Source: Azospirillum brasilense (lineage in GTDB: Bacteria > Pseudomonadota > Alphaproteobacteria > Azospirillales > Azospirillaceae). From it: a stretch of 64,000 bases of DNA. Made by a program: the position numbers and the translations under genes. Shown in pieces: positions 15,849 through 24,300 of this stretch (its first letter is position 1; every line of letters starts with the position of its first letter). The notes beneath the pieces were generated by a model. The model was not told the DNA's origin and searched no databases. It saw only the letters and a program-made list of their open reading frames with translations. The DNA lies in contig NZ_CP032349.1 in the NCBI RefSeq assembly GCF_005222205.1, forward strand, positions 1-64,000, read 5' to 3'.

Positions 15849-16513
15849 GCGAAGCGTGGCAGTGGCTGGCGCTGATCGGCCTCGGCGCCTTCCACGGGGT
15901 CAACCCGGCCATGGGGTGGCTCTTCGCCGTAGCTCTCGGACTTCAGGAAGGCCGCCGCGGGGCGGTGATCAAGGCGCTGCCCCCCATCGCGCTGGGTCAC
16001 GCGCTGTCAGTGCTGGTGGTGGTGATCAGCTTTACCATGGTTCAATTGGTCACCGCGCCGGATCTCCTGAAGCCGGCCACCGTGGCGGTGCTGATCGGGC
16101 TTGGTGGCTATCGGCTGGTGCGTGGCCAGCGGCATCGGGTGCGGGTCGGCATGCGCACCGGTTTTGCCGGTCTGACGCTGTGGTCGTTCCTGATGGCATC
16201 GGCGCACGGGGCCGGGCTGATGATCCTGCCCCTGCTGCTGGGCATGCTGGCGCCGGCCCAGCTTATGGCGCTGTCGCTCTGTGGACCGGGAGCCGAGATG
16301 ACGGGCACGATTGCCGCATTCGGGTCGGCGGCCGCCGGGCTGGCTGTCGTCCTGGTGCATATGACGGCCATGCTGGTGGTAATCGCGATCGTGGGGCTGG
16401 TGGTCTTCGAGACCGTCGGGCTCGGTATCCTGCGCCGTGGCTGGGTGAATTTCGATCTGGTGTGGGCGGGCGCTTTGATCGGCACCGGGACAGGCCTCCT
16501 TCTCCTGAGGTGA
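15845..16513 (+). CDS. Multi-pass membrane protein with intramembrane histidines, translationally coupled to the methanethiol oxidase homologue
   Basis: 222 residues with about six hydrophobic helices. Histidines sit within them at GLGAFHGVNPAMGW, IALGHALSVLV, MASAHGAGLMI and VLVHMTAMLV, a pattern reminiscent of nickel/cobalt or other metal permeases of the HupE/RcnA kind, though the family was not recognised with certainty. The ATG overlaps the stop of the SBP56 gene (ATGA), so the two are co-translated. A role in supplying copper to the enzyme or moving its product is an inference from this coupling. Confidence 0.75.
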   Translation: MSEAWQWLALIGLGAFHGVNPAMGWLFAVALGLQEGRRGAVIKALPPIALGHALSVLVVVISFTMVQLVTAPDLLKPATVAVLIGLGGYRLVRGQRHRVRVGMRTGFAGLTLWSFLMASAHGAGLMILPLLLGMLAPAQLMALSLCGPGAEMTGTIAAFGSAAAGLAVVLVHMTAMLVVIAIVGLVVFETVGLGILRRGWVNFDLVWAGALIGTGTGLLLLR

Positions 16514-16743
16514 CCGGCTTTGGCGCGACCAACGGCGTGTTGCGGCGAGGTGAGCAAATCAGGAGATCGCCCCACCCCGTGGGCGCTCAGGCGGCGCGAA
16601 CGGATTCAGGGCGTCCGACGGCCACTGAGTTCACACGACCGACGGGGCTCGTCGGCCCCATGGCCCTTAAGAGCGGAGGATCTTGAACCACACGCCAGCC
16701 GGCGCCGATGGGGACCATCTCATGGTTTGCTTTCCGGTACCTA

Positions 16744-17361
16744 TTATGCGGCTTGCGGAACGGATTTCGAGCGGTCCCACAGGTTGGGCAGGGCGCTGTT
16801 GGCGTAACCGGAGATGAAGGGCTTGCGCTCGCCGGTCAGCGGATCGAAGACCGACCGCCGGATGCCGCCGATGTTGCCGCCATAGACGTGGATGCTGATC
16901 GACGGGCGGTCGGTCAGCGCGTTGGAAATGGCGTGGACGTCGCCGATGCGCGGCGACACCGCCTCCACCGATCCGACCGGCAGAAGGTCGGCGGCGGTGG
17001 CGAGCGGCGGGCCGTCCCGCAACTCGTAGCGTTGGGAATGCTCCGCCCCGCGCAGCACGCCGACAAGGCCCCAGACGGTGTGGTCGTGGATCGGCGTGCG
17101 CTGCCCCGGTCCCCAGACGAAGCTGACGACCGAGAAGCGCTCGTGGGGATCGCAATGCAGCAGATATTGCCGGTAATGGACCGGATCGGGCTGCGCGTAT
17201 GCGTCGGGCAGCCAGTCGTCCACGGCGACCAGCCCGGCCAGCAGACGGCGCCCCGCGTCGAGAATGGCGGCCTCGTCATCGTCCAGCCGCTCCACCAGAC
17301 GGGTGAAGGCGACGATGAAGCCGCGCAGTCGGGACAGGTTGGGAAGGGTGGGATCGGTCAT
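16744..17361 (-). CDS. Cysteine dioxygenase type I family protein
   Basis: 205 residues. The cupin has iron ligands in TPIHDHTVWGLVGVLRG (His92, His94) and GDVHAISN (His143), with the bacterial CDO pattern VSFVWGPGQRTPIHDH. The reaction is cysteine plus oxygen giving cysteine sulfinate, the entry to taurine or to pyruvate and sulfite; related thiol dioxygenases acting on 3-mercaptopropionate cannot be excluded. It is preceded, with a 53-base gap, by a small membrane protein gene on the same strand. Placement beside the methanethiol oxidase homologue and the taurine genes fits a sulfur theme. Confidence 0.88.
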   Translation of the reverse strand: MTDPTLPNLSRLRGFIVAFTRLVERLDDDEAAILDAGRRLLAGLVAVDDWLPDAYAQPDPVHYRQYLLHCDPHERFSVVSFVWGPGQRTPIHDHTVWGLVGVLRGAEHSQRYELRDGPPLATAADLLPVGSVEAVSPRIGDVHAISNALTDRPSISIHVYGGNIGGIRRSVFDPLTGERKPFISGYANSALPNLWDRSKSVPQAA

Positions 17362-17414
17362 GGTGGGCGTCCGTCGGGAAATTGGGGGCGGCCGAGGCCG
17401 GGCGTGACGGCGGA

Positions 17415-17636
17415 TCAGGCCAACGCGGCCACGAGCACCGGAAGGACGGCCAGGACAACGCCGGCCCCCATGGCCAGCCGATGGCTGAGCGAGGGCAGTT
17501 CCGCGTGCGTCCGGTGGGGCGTGACCGTCTGGTCCGGCGTATCGTCCGAAGGATCCGGCGGCAGTGGCAAGGGCAAGGCGCAGGACGGGCTGAGCGACGC
17601 GATCAGCATCCATTGGAAGTCATCCGAGGCCTTCAT
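17415..17636 (-). CDS. Small membrane-anchored protein, 73 residues
   Basis: The ATG at 17634-17636 has an AAGGAG ribosome site. The product has a short N-terminal segment (MKASDDFQWMLIASLS), a proline-rich middle (LPLPLPPDPSDDTPDQ) and one C-terminal transmembrane helix (LAMGAGVVLAVLPVLVAALA). I recognise no family. It is the first gene of a likely two-gene transcript with cysteine dioxygenase; upstream lies an unusually A+T-rich promoter region (17700-17760). Confidence 0.55.
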   Translation of the reverse strand: MKASDDFQWMLIASLSPSCALPLPLPPDPSDDTPDQTVTPHRTHAELPSLSHRLAMGAGVVLAVLPVLVAALA

Positions 17637-17861
17637 GCCGAGTCTCCTTGCGTAAAGGGGCGAGGAAGGGGGGAGCGTCGCCGGATGGTCGCCGCACCAA
17701 CAACGAAAAATCATTGTGTTATTATTTTTCTTATTTCATATAGGAAAATAGGATTTAAGCTTGGCGTCAAGCGTGCGTTTTGCCCCGAGCGCGGTTTTCC
17801 GCTGGTTCGGCGACGTGAACGGGGCGACGCGATCGCGGGAGGGCGGAGCAGGAAGACGGAA
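17637..17861. promoter_or_regulatory. A+T-rich divergent promoter region
   Basis: Bases 17700-17760 are strikingly A+T rich against the G+C-rich surroundings (for example TTATTATTTTTCTTATTTCA). They lie between the cysteine dioxygenase pair and the panE fragment. No perfect operator was found; promoter function is inferred from composition and position. Confidence 0.4.
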
Positions 17862-18274
17862 ATGAGCGACACGCGACGCGTTTTGATCGCAGGAGCGGGA
17901 GCGGTCGGTGGGTACATCGGCGCCCATCTGGCGCGTGCCGGGCACGCGGTGACGCTGATCGATCCCTGGTGGGAGAATGTGGCGGCGATCCGCGCCCGGG
18001 GCCTATCGATCACCGCCATCACGGCGGAGGAAGCCTTCACCCAGCCGGTCCGCGCTTTGGGTGTGGGCGACGCGCAGAGCTTGGTGCGGGAGGCGCCCTT
18101 CGATTACGCATTCGTCGCGATGAAATCCTACGACACGCGCTGGGCGGCGGAATTGGTGTTGCCCTATCTGGGGCCGGATGGCGTCATCGCTTCGGCCCAG
18201 AACGGGATCAACGACCCGACGATCGCCGCGGTCGCCGGTCCGGAGCGGACGGTGGGCATCGTCTCGGGCGCGGC
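17862..18274 (+). pseudogene. Ketopantoate reductase (PanE/ApbA family) N-terminal fragment
   Basis: From the ATG at 17862 the frame reads RRVLIAGAGAVGGYIGAHLARAGHAVTLIDP, a Rossmann NADP-binding motif, then YAFVAMKSYDTRWAAELVLPYLGPDGVIASAQNGIND and GPERTVGIVSGAA. These are typical of PanE-type 2-ketoacid reductases, which often sit in carboxylate catabolic operons. Around 18270 the sequence switches in another frame to a tripartite tricarboxylate transporter. The C-terminal domain is missing, so the enzyme is dead. Confidence 0.85.
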
Positions 18275-18889
18275 GCCATCGAGGGGGTGGCGGGGCCGGA
18301 ATCGGCCAACAACGCGGCGGCGCAGACCTCCTTCATTCCGCTGCTCACCCTCGGGCTGCCGTCGAACGCGGTCATGGCGCTGATGATCGGCGCGCTGATG
18401 CTGCACGGCATCACCCCCGGTCCCCGCATCATGCAGGCCGAGCCGGGCCTGTTCTGGGGCGTGGTCGCCAGCATGTGGATCGGCAACGCCATGCTGATCG
18501 TGCTGAACCTGCCACTTGTCGGCCTGTGGGTGCGGCTGCTGCGCGTGCCGTACCGCCTCCTCTACCCGACCATCGTGCTGGTCAGCTGCATCGGCGTCTA
18601 CGGCGTGTCGAACAGTGCCTTCGACCTCGTGACCACGGCCGTCTTCGGGCTGCTCGGTTGGGTCTTGCAGGCCCTGCGCTTCGAGCCGGCGCCGCTGCTC
18701 CTGGGATTCGTGCTGGGGCCGATGATGGAGGAGAATCTGCGGCGCGCGATGATCCTGTCGCGCGGCGATCCGACCATCTTCCTGCGCGAGCCGAGCAGCC
18801 TCGCGCTGCTGATCCTGACCGGCCTGCTGCTGGCCGCCATCATCCTTCCCACCATCCGCCGGAGCCGCGAACGCGTGTTCGCGGAATGA
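18272..18889 (+). pseudogene. TctA C-terminal fragment (tripartite tricarboxylate transporter large permease)
   Basis: The frame reads GAIEGVAGPESANNAAAQTSFIPLLTLGLPSNAVMALMIGALMLHG, the most conserved TctA segment, and continues through several helices to its natural end (LLAAIILPTIRRSRERVFAE). About the first half to two thirds is missing and the remainder is joined out of frame to a panE fragment. It lacks a start codon and cannot form a transporter. Confidence 0.88.
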
Positions 18890-18891
18890 CC

Positions 18892-18921
18892 AGCGGGCGG
18901 TGCGGGCGGTGCGGGCGGTGC
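18892..18921. repeat. Three 9-base tandem repeats
   Basis: GCGGGCGGT is repeated three times directly after the TctA fragment and before the flavoprotein remnant, at the point where two gene fragments meet head to head. Confidence 0.7.
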
Positions 18922-18945
18922 GCCACAACATGATCGGGATCACCA

Positions 18946-19560
18946 CGTCCATTGACGACGCCAGCTCCTCGACCGACCGGCCGCGATGGTAGAGGTCCGG
19001 CCGTGTCCGCTTGTAGTCCTGAAGGTAGGCGTAGGCGACGCCGGGAGCGGTCAAAATGAAGTGCGGCCATTTGCCGAACTTGCGCGCCACCTCGTCGTCG
19101 AAGACGATAAAGCCCACCTTGTCGGGCTGTTCGGCCAGGGCGTAGTTCGGGCGGTCCAGTTCGTCGGCGAAGCGCTCGCCGCGTTTGTTGACCAGGATCG
19201 CCCCCTCGCGGAACAGCGAGGGCTCCGGACTGAGATTAGGTGGTCACGAAGGACAGGATGAAGGGGCGCAGGCTCCAGGTCGGCAGCCTTTCCAGAGCCA
19301 GGCGCATGGCGCCGGTCAGCAGCCGGTGCGGCGGCAGCCGCAGGAGGGCGCTGGGCTTGGCCGGCGGCATGAAGCGCAGGTTCGGGCCATAGACCACCTC
19401 CCCGAATTTCACCTCGGCGCCGAGTTCCTCGCCGAACCGGTGTCCGTCGCCGCGCCGCCGCGCCGTCCCTCGTCAGCCGGGAACCGGAACTCTTCCTGCC
19501 CGATCCGATGCCGCGCCGCCTCAACAGCTTCCAAGGTGAGCACCGCGGCCCTGTCGCGCA
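18946..19560 (-). pseudogene. FAD-dependent dehydrogenase remnant (tricarballylate dehydrogenase/fumarate reductase flavoprotein type)
   Basis: Two minus-strand frames join to one flavoprotein internal segment. The first reads GAEVKFGEVVYGPNLRFMPP and LLRLPPHRLLTGAMRLALERLPTW; the second reads LSPEPSLFREGAILVNKRGERFADEL, then DKVGFIVFDDEVARKFGKWPHF and LYHRGRSVEELASSMDVV. A small indel near 19235 creates an in-frame TAA. The FAD-binding N-terminus and the C-terminus are both absent. With the panE and tctA scraps it marks a lost carboxylate-use locus. Confidence 0.7.
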
Positions 19561-19956
19561 CAGGCCTCATTATTCATACATTAAACATCATCAATCAGGC
19601 AGAATCTCAGTCCTTATTAAGCAATTTTTGCCGAAATCGCCGCCATAAATTGAGTGTAGCGCCATAACTTATAATGAATGACCGGATTAGTCATTATGGA
19701 AGTCTTTCATCGGCAATGCCATTTGCATAGTATGGTTATGTCTGGTCGCTTTGCGGCCTGATTATTACGTCAACATTCCTATACGACCGCTTGCAATGAC
19801 CGAGACTCCTGGCGGTGTACGGGAACCTCTCAAGACAGCCATCGCCATGGGCGTGTTCGGCTTCGCCTCGGTTCGCATGGTTCAGGGCGCGTTCGAACCG
19901 GTTGCCCCAATTTGCGGTGGTTAAGCGAACTCTCTGAAATCGAAAGTCATATCTTC
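19561..19956. other. A+T-rich intergenic region
   Basis: From about 19560 to 19760 the base composition falls sharply toward A+T (for example TTATTCATACATTAAACATC), unlike the flanks, suggesting foreign DNA or an old mobile-element border. Only the doubtful 42-residue frame at 19796-19924 was seen. Confidence 0.45.
19796..19924 (+). CDS. Possible small hypothetical protein, 42 residues
   Basis: The frame begins MTETPGGVREPLKTAIAMGVFGFASVRMV and ends just before the alpha/beta hydrolase gene. There is no strong ribosome site and no recognised family. It could equally be the remnant of a longer gene. Confidence 0.2.
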   Translation: MTETPGGVREPLKTAIAMGVFGFASVRMVQGAFEPVAPICGG

Positions 19957-21456
19957 ATGAGACTGTGGGCGCGCAAAATCGCAAGGAGAATGATCACGCT
20001 GCTCACCGTGAGCGCTGTCGTTCTTCTTCTTGTGCGCGCCTATGACTCGCAACGTGGCCTGCCACTGGAAATTTGGCACACCTTCGTGCCACAGGAACTG
20101 CACAGGAAAGATCTGGAGAGCAGCGGCTGGGCAGAGTACATGAAGACAGAGGCCGCCATCTTCGACAGTGTGCGGACGGAAGTCACCCAGAAACTGCCTC
20201 CGGGTGAGCGCATCCCGGTCAACCGGTATTTCGATGGAAGCCCGATCTATCCTGGTCAGTTTTCCCAGGACTGGAACCGTTCCTATGTGCTTGAGCCCGA
20301 CGGTCCGGTCAAAGGAGCGGTGCTGTTCCTTCACGGTTTGACCGACTCACCTTACAGCCTTCGTCACATCGCCCGTCTTTATCAAGCGTACGGCTTCGTC
20401 GCCATCGCCATCCGATTGCCCGGACACGGCACGGTTCCCGCGGGTCTGACGGACATCGAGTGGGAAGATTGGTCGGCCGCCACCCGGTTGGCGGCGCGCG
20501 AGGCGCAGCGGCGCATCGCTCCGGACCAGCCGTTTCATGTCGTCGGGTTTTCGAACGGCGGCGCGCTTGCGATGATGTATGCGCTCGACGCCCTCGACGA
20601 TGCCCGGCTGAAGCGCCCCGACCGCATCGTTCTGATCTCGCCCATGATCGGGATCACCGCATTCGCGCGCTTCGCCGGGCTGGCCGGCTTGCCCGCGATC
20701 TTCCCCCCGTTCGCGAAAGCCGCCTGGCTCGGCGTGGTGCCGGAATTCAACCCGTTCAAGTACAACTCTTTTCCGGTCAACGGCGCACGGCAGTCACATC
20801 TGCTGACCTCGGCTCTTCAAAGCAGAATCGCACGCCGCGCGAGCGGTGAACTGGACGGGCTGGCCCCGATCCTCACCTTCCAATCGGTGATGGATTTCAC
20901 CGTCAGCACGCGGGCGATCCTGTCCGGACTGTACGCCCACCTGCCCGCCAACGGCAGCGAACTCGTGCTGTTCGACGTGAACCGCAACACCAAATTCGGC
21001 CCGCTTCTCAGTTCGGCGTCCGACACCATGCTGGCGCGCATCCTGCCCGACCCGCCCCGCCGGTTCAGGACCACGATCATCACCAACGCCGATCCGGAGC
21101 GCACCGACGTGGTCGCGCGAACCATGGAGTCCGGCACGGAGACGGAGCGGGTGCAGGAATTGGGGTTGGTTTATCCCTTCGACGTCTATTCGCTGTCGCA
21201 TGTCGCCCTGCCGTTCCCGACGACCGATTCCCTCTACGGTCTGCACCCCGACCCCAACGAGGATTTCGGCATCCATCTGGGCGCGGTGGCCGCGCGGGGG
21301 GAGCGTGGAGCGCTGATCGTCAGCATGGATGCCCTGCTCCGCATGTCGTCCAACCCCTTCTTCCCCTACCTGCTTGGGCGGATCGAGGAAACCCTGGCGG
21401 GGGAGGAGTCCGGGAACAAGTCGAGCCACCTGTCGCCCAGCGACCGGTCGCCCTAG
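19957..21456 (+). CDS. Membrane-anchored alpha/beta hydrolase
   Basis: 499 residues from the ATG at 19957; an earlier in-frame start at 19912 adds 15 residues of little character. One N-terminal transmembrane helix (MITLLTVSAVVLLLVRAY) is followed by an alpha/beta hydrolase domain. Its oxyanion HG lies in AVLFLHGLTDSPYSLRHIA and its nucleophile in VVGFSNGGALAMMYAL (Ser199). RLPGHGTVPAGL is also typical of esterases and lipases of this fold. The gene precedes a patatin gene by 23 bases and then a GntP permease gene, suggesting ester hydrolysis linked to uptake of a hydroxyacid. Substrate unknown. Confidence 0.8.
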   Translation: MRLWARKIARRMITLLTVSAVVLLLVRAYDSQRGLPLEIWHTFVPQELHRKDLESSGWAEYMKTEAAIFDSVRTEVTQKLPPGERIPVNRYFDGSPIYPGQFSQDWNRSYVLEPDGPVKGAVLFLHGLTDSPYSLRHIARLYQAYGFVAIAIRLPGHGTVPAGLTDIEWEDWSAATRLAAREAQRRIAPDQPFHVVGFSNGGALAMMYALDALDDARLKRPDRIVLISPMIGITAFARFAGLAGLPAIFPPFAKAAWLGVVPEFNPFKYNSFPVNGARQSHLLTSALQSRIARRASGELDGLAPILTFQSVMDFTVSTRAILSGLYAHLPANGSELVLFDVNRNTKFGPLLSSASDTMLARILPDPPRRFRTTIITNADPERTDVVARTMESGTETERVQELGLVYPFDVYSLSHVALPFPTTDSLYGLHPDPNEDFGIHLGAVAARGERGALIVSMDALLRMSSNPFFPYLLGRIEETLAGEESGNKSSHLSPSDRSP

Positions 21457-21479
21457 ACGCACGGGAAGGCGGTGAAGAC

Positions 21480-22763
21480 ATGCCCACCAAGAGGGTTGCG
21501 ATCGCTTGCCAGGGGGGAGGAACGCACGCGGCGTTCACCTGGGGCGTCCTGAGGACCATCCTGATGACGAAGCAGAGTTGGGACGAGAAACCGCAGGACG
21601 GCGACACCTTCGACATCGTCGCGATCAGCGGCACGTCGGCGGGCGCGCTGTGCGCGCTGGCGGCATGGTACGGCCTCGCCCCGAACACCGCCGACACGGC
21701 GTGCGGCACCATCGGCAAGGCGATCGAGCGCCTGGACTTCCTGTGGACGACCTTCGCCGCGACCACCCCGGTCGAGACCGCCCACAATCATCTGGTCGCC
21801 GCCTTGCTGGAATGGAAATCCCAGGGATTGCCGCTGCCGGCGGCCAACCCCTATTCCAGCGCCGGCGAGTTCGGAATGGCCGGCCTCACCATGATGGGAG
21901 CGCGCCGGCAGTATCTTGGATTCACCGAGTTGCTGAAGGACCTGTGTCCGGATTTCGGGGCGATCGATTGGCCGCGGGTGGCCGAAGCCGACATCCGGAT
22001 TCTCGCCGGCGCCATCGAAGTGCTCAGCGGCAATTTCGAGGTCTTCGATTCCAACAAGACCCTCGAACAGATGGGTCTGCGGCCGGACGGCCGGGAGATC
22101 AACCAGTACGACATCACCCGCTGGCGCATGCGCCGGGCGATCTCGCTGGAGGGCGTGGCGGCGTCGGGGACGCTTCCGGAGGTCCTGCCCGCGCAGGTCA
22201 TCCCCGGCATGGTGTTCCCGACCTGCGTGCCGGGCCGGACCGTCACCCGCAACGGGTACTATTGGGATGGCCTGTACTCGCGCAATCCGCCGGTGCGCGA
22301 CCTTCTCGACGCAAGGGTGAAGGACGACAAGCCGGACGAGGTCTGGATCGTGCGCATCAACCCCCAGGAATTCCATCCCGCCTCGCCGAACATCGGTCTC
22401 GAGGACATCCGGGACCGGGAGAACGATCTGGCCGGCAACCTGTCGCTCAACCAGGAACTGGACGCCATCATGACGATCAACCAATGGATCGAGCGGTACG
22501 GAAACGGGCGTCCGCCGCTGGACAACCACAAGATCGTCGCGGTCCGGACCATCAAGATGACCCGCGACACCGCCTGGGGGCTCAAGCACACCTCGAAGTT
22601 CAACCGCTGCCCGGACTACTTCGCGACGCTTCGCGAGGAGGGGCGAACCGTCACCGAACGGTGGCTGGCGGACTGGCGGAGGCTCGGCAAGGACTTTCCC
22701 CGCTATCCCTACGACGCGCGCTACCCCGAGCCGGCCCAACCTCCATCGCATGGAGCGTCCTGA
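21480..22763 (+). CDS. Patatin-like phospholipase family protein
   Basis: 427 residues. The patatin catalytic pattern is complete: glycine-rich oxyanion loop IACQGGGTHAAFTWGVL, nucleophile elbow ISGTSAGAL (Ser53) and aspartate in YYWDGLYSRNPP (Asp263). The length and the YDITRWRMRRAISLEGVAASGTLPE block match a cytoplasmic subfamily often found with GntP-type hydroxybutyrate permeases and 3-hydroxybutyrate dehydrogenase. Patatins hydrolyse acyl esters. The close spacing with the alpha/beta hydrolase and permease genes suggests one transcript. Confidence 0.9.
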   Translation: MPTKRVAIACQGGGTHAAFTWGVLRTILMTKQSWDEKPQDGDTFDIVAISGTSAGALCALAAWYGLAPNTADTACGTIGKAIERLDFLWTTFAATTPVETAHNHLVAALLEWKSQGLPLPAANPYSSAGEFGMAGLTMMGARRQYLGFTELLKDLCPDFGAIDWPRVAEADIRILAGAIEVLSGNFEVFDSNKTLEQMGLRPDGREINQYDITRWRMRRAISLEGVAASGTLPEVLPAQVIPGMVFPTCVPGRTVTRNGYYWDGLYSRNPPVRDLLDARVKDDKPDEVWIVRINPQEFHPASPNIGLEDIRDRENDLAGNLSLNQELDAIMTINQWIERYGNGRPPLDNHKIVAVRTIKMTRDTAWGLKHTSKFNRCPDYFATLREEGRTVTERWLADWRRLGKDFPRYPYDARYPEPAQPPSHGAS

Positions 22764-22787
22764 GAAGGTCCCCACGGAGCCACCGCC

Positions 22788-24263
22788 ATGATCGATCTCG
22801 TCTCCGTCCTCGCCGCGCTCGCGCTGCTCATCGTCCTGGCCTACCGAGGCGTGACCCTGCTGATCGCGGCTCCGGCGGCCGCGCTGCTCGCGGCTCTGCT
22901 GACCGGCGGCCTGCCGATCCTCGGCGCCTACACCCAGATCTTCATGACCAACACCGGCTCCTTCATCGTCTCCTTCTTTCCCCTGTTCATGCTCGGGGCG
23001 ATCTTCGGCAAGCTGATGGACGACACCGGGTCGGCGCGGTCCCTTGCCCGGCTGGTCAGCGCCCGGCTGGGGCCGGAGCGCGCGGTCCTATCGGTGGTGC
23101 TGTGCTGCGCCGTCCTGACCTATGGCGGCGTGTCGGCCTTCGTCGTCGCCTTCGCGATCCACCCGGTGGCCGCCGCGCTGTTCCGCGACGCCGACATCCC
23201 GAAACGGCTGATACCGGGCACCCTGGCGCTGGGCGCCTTCACCTTCACCATGTCGGCCCTGCCCGGAACGCCGGCGATCCAGAACGCGATCCCGATGCCC
23301 TTTCTGGGCACCACGGCCTTCGCCGCGCCGGGCCTCGGGATCGTCAGCGGCCTCGTGATGTTCGTTCTGGGTGTCCTGTGGCTGGAGCGCCGTGCCGCCG
23401 CCGCAAGGGCCTCCGGCGAGGGGTACGGCGACCATGTCGACGGCGCTCCGGTGCTGGACCGCGCGACGCGCGAACGCGCGCAGTGCGAGGGATTCGACAT
23501 CGCCGAACTCTCCGCCGAACCCACCCCGCGAAAGCGCACCGACGCGGAAACCCTGCCTTCCGCGGCGCTGGCGGTGCTGCCCGTCGTCGTGGTCATCGCC
23601 AGCAATTTCCTGTTCATCCAGGTCATCGCGCCCCGGATGGACACCGCCTTCCTCGCCGACCCACGGTTCGGAGCCACGACCATCGAGGCCGTGCGTGGTG
23701 TCTGGGCGGTCATCGTGGCGCTGTTCCTCGCCATCCTTCTGCTCATCGCCGGCAACTGGAAGCGCCTGGATGATCTGCGCACGACCCTGGACAAGGGTGC
23801 CGACGCTTCGGTCCTGCCGATCTTCAGCACGGCGAGCCTTGTCGGATTCGGCGCGGTGGTCGCCGCCCTGCCGGTCTTCGAGGCGATCAGCCAAGCCATC
23901 CTGGCCATCGGCGGGGGCAACCCCCTGGTGTCGGTCGCGGCGTCCGTGACGGTTCTTTCCGCGATCACCGGCTCGGCGTCCGGCGGCATGAGCATCGCCC
24001 TCGACACGCTTGGCCCGACCTTCGTGGACATGGCGCAGGCGTCCGGCTTCTCGCTCGACGTGATGCATCGGGTGACGGCGGTCGCTTCGGGGGCGCTCGA
24101 CGCGCTGCCGCACAACGGCGCCGTCATCACGCTGCTCACCGTCTGCAGGCTCAATCACCGTGACTCCTACGGCGACGTCTTCGTCGTCGCCACCGCCATT
24201 CCAATGCTCGCGCTGGTCGTCCTGATCGTTCTGGCCAGCCTGTTCAAACGCCTCGGACTCTAG
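22788..24263 (+). CDS. GntP-family permease, possibly D-3-hydroxybutyrate
   Basis: 491 residues with many transmembrane helices. GntP/ArsB-type features include FMTNTGSFIVSFFPLFMLGAIFGKLMDDTGSARSLA, YGGVSAFVVAFAIHPVAAALFRDADIPKRLIPG, GTLALGAFTFTMSALPGTPAIQN and the C-terminal ITGSASGGMSIALDTLGPTF with SGALDALPHNGAVITLL. GntP proteins import gluconate or related hydroxyacids with protons. The patatin neighbour is typical of the D-3-hydroxybutyrate branch, so polyhydroxybutyrate-derived monomers are a fair guess. Confidence 0.88.
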   Translation: MIDLVSVLAALALLIVLAYRGVTLLIAAPAAALLAALLTGGLPILGAYTQIFMTNTGSFIVSFFPLFMLGAIFGKLMDDTGSARSLARLVSARLGPERAVLSVVLCCAVLTYGGVSAFVVAFAIHPVAAALFRDADIPKRLIPGTLALGAFTFTMSALPGTPAIQNAIPMPFLGTTAFAAPGLGIVSGLVMFVLGVLWLERRAAAARASGEGYGDHVDGAPVLDRATRERAQCEGFDIAELSAEPTPRKRTDAETLPSAALAVLPVVVVIASNFLFIQVIAPRMDTAFLADPRFGATTIEAVRGVWAVIVALFLAILLLIAGNWKRLDDLRTTLDKGADASVLPIFSTASLVGFGAVVAALPVFEAISQAILAIGGGNPLVSVAASVTVLSAITGSASGGMSIALDTLGPTFVDMAQASGFSLDVMHRVTAVASGALDALPHNGAVITLLTVCRLNHRDSYGDVFVVATAIPMLALVVLIVLASLFKRLGL

Positions 24264-24300
24264 GGCGAGCTTCGCATCGGGATCGCCGGACGCCGCAAAA

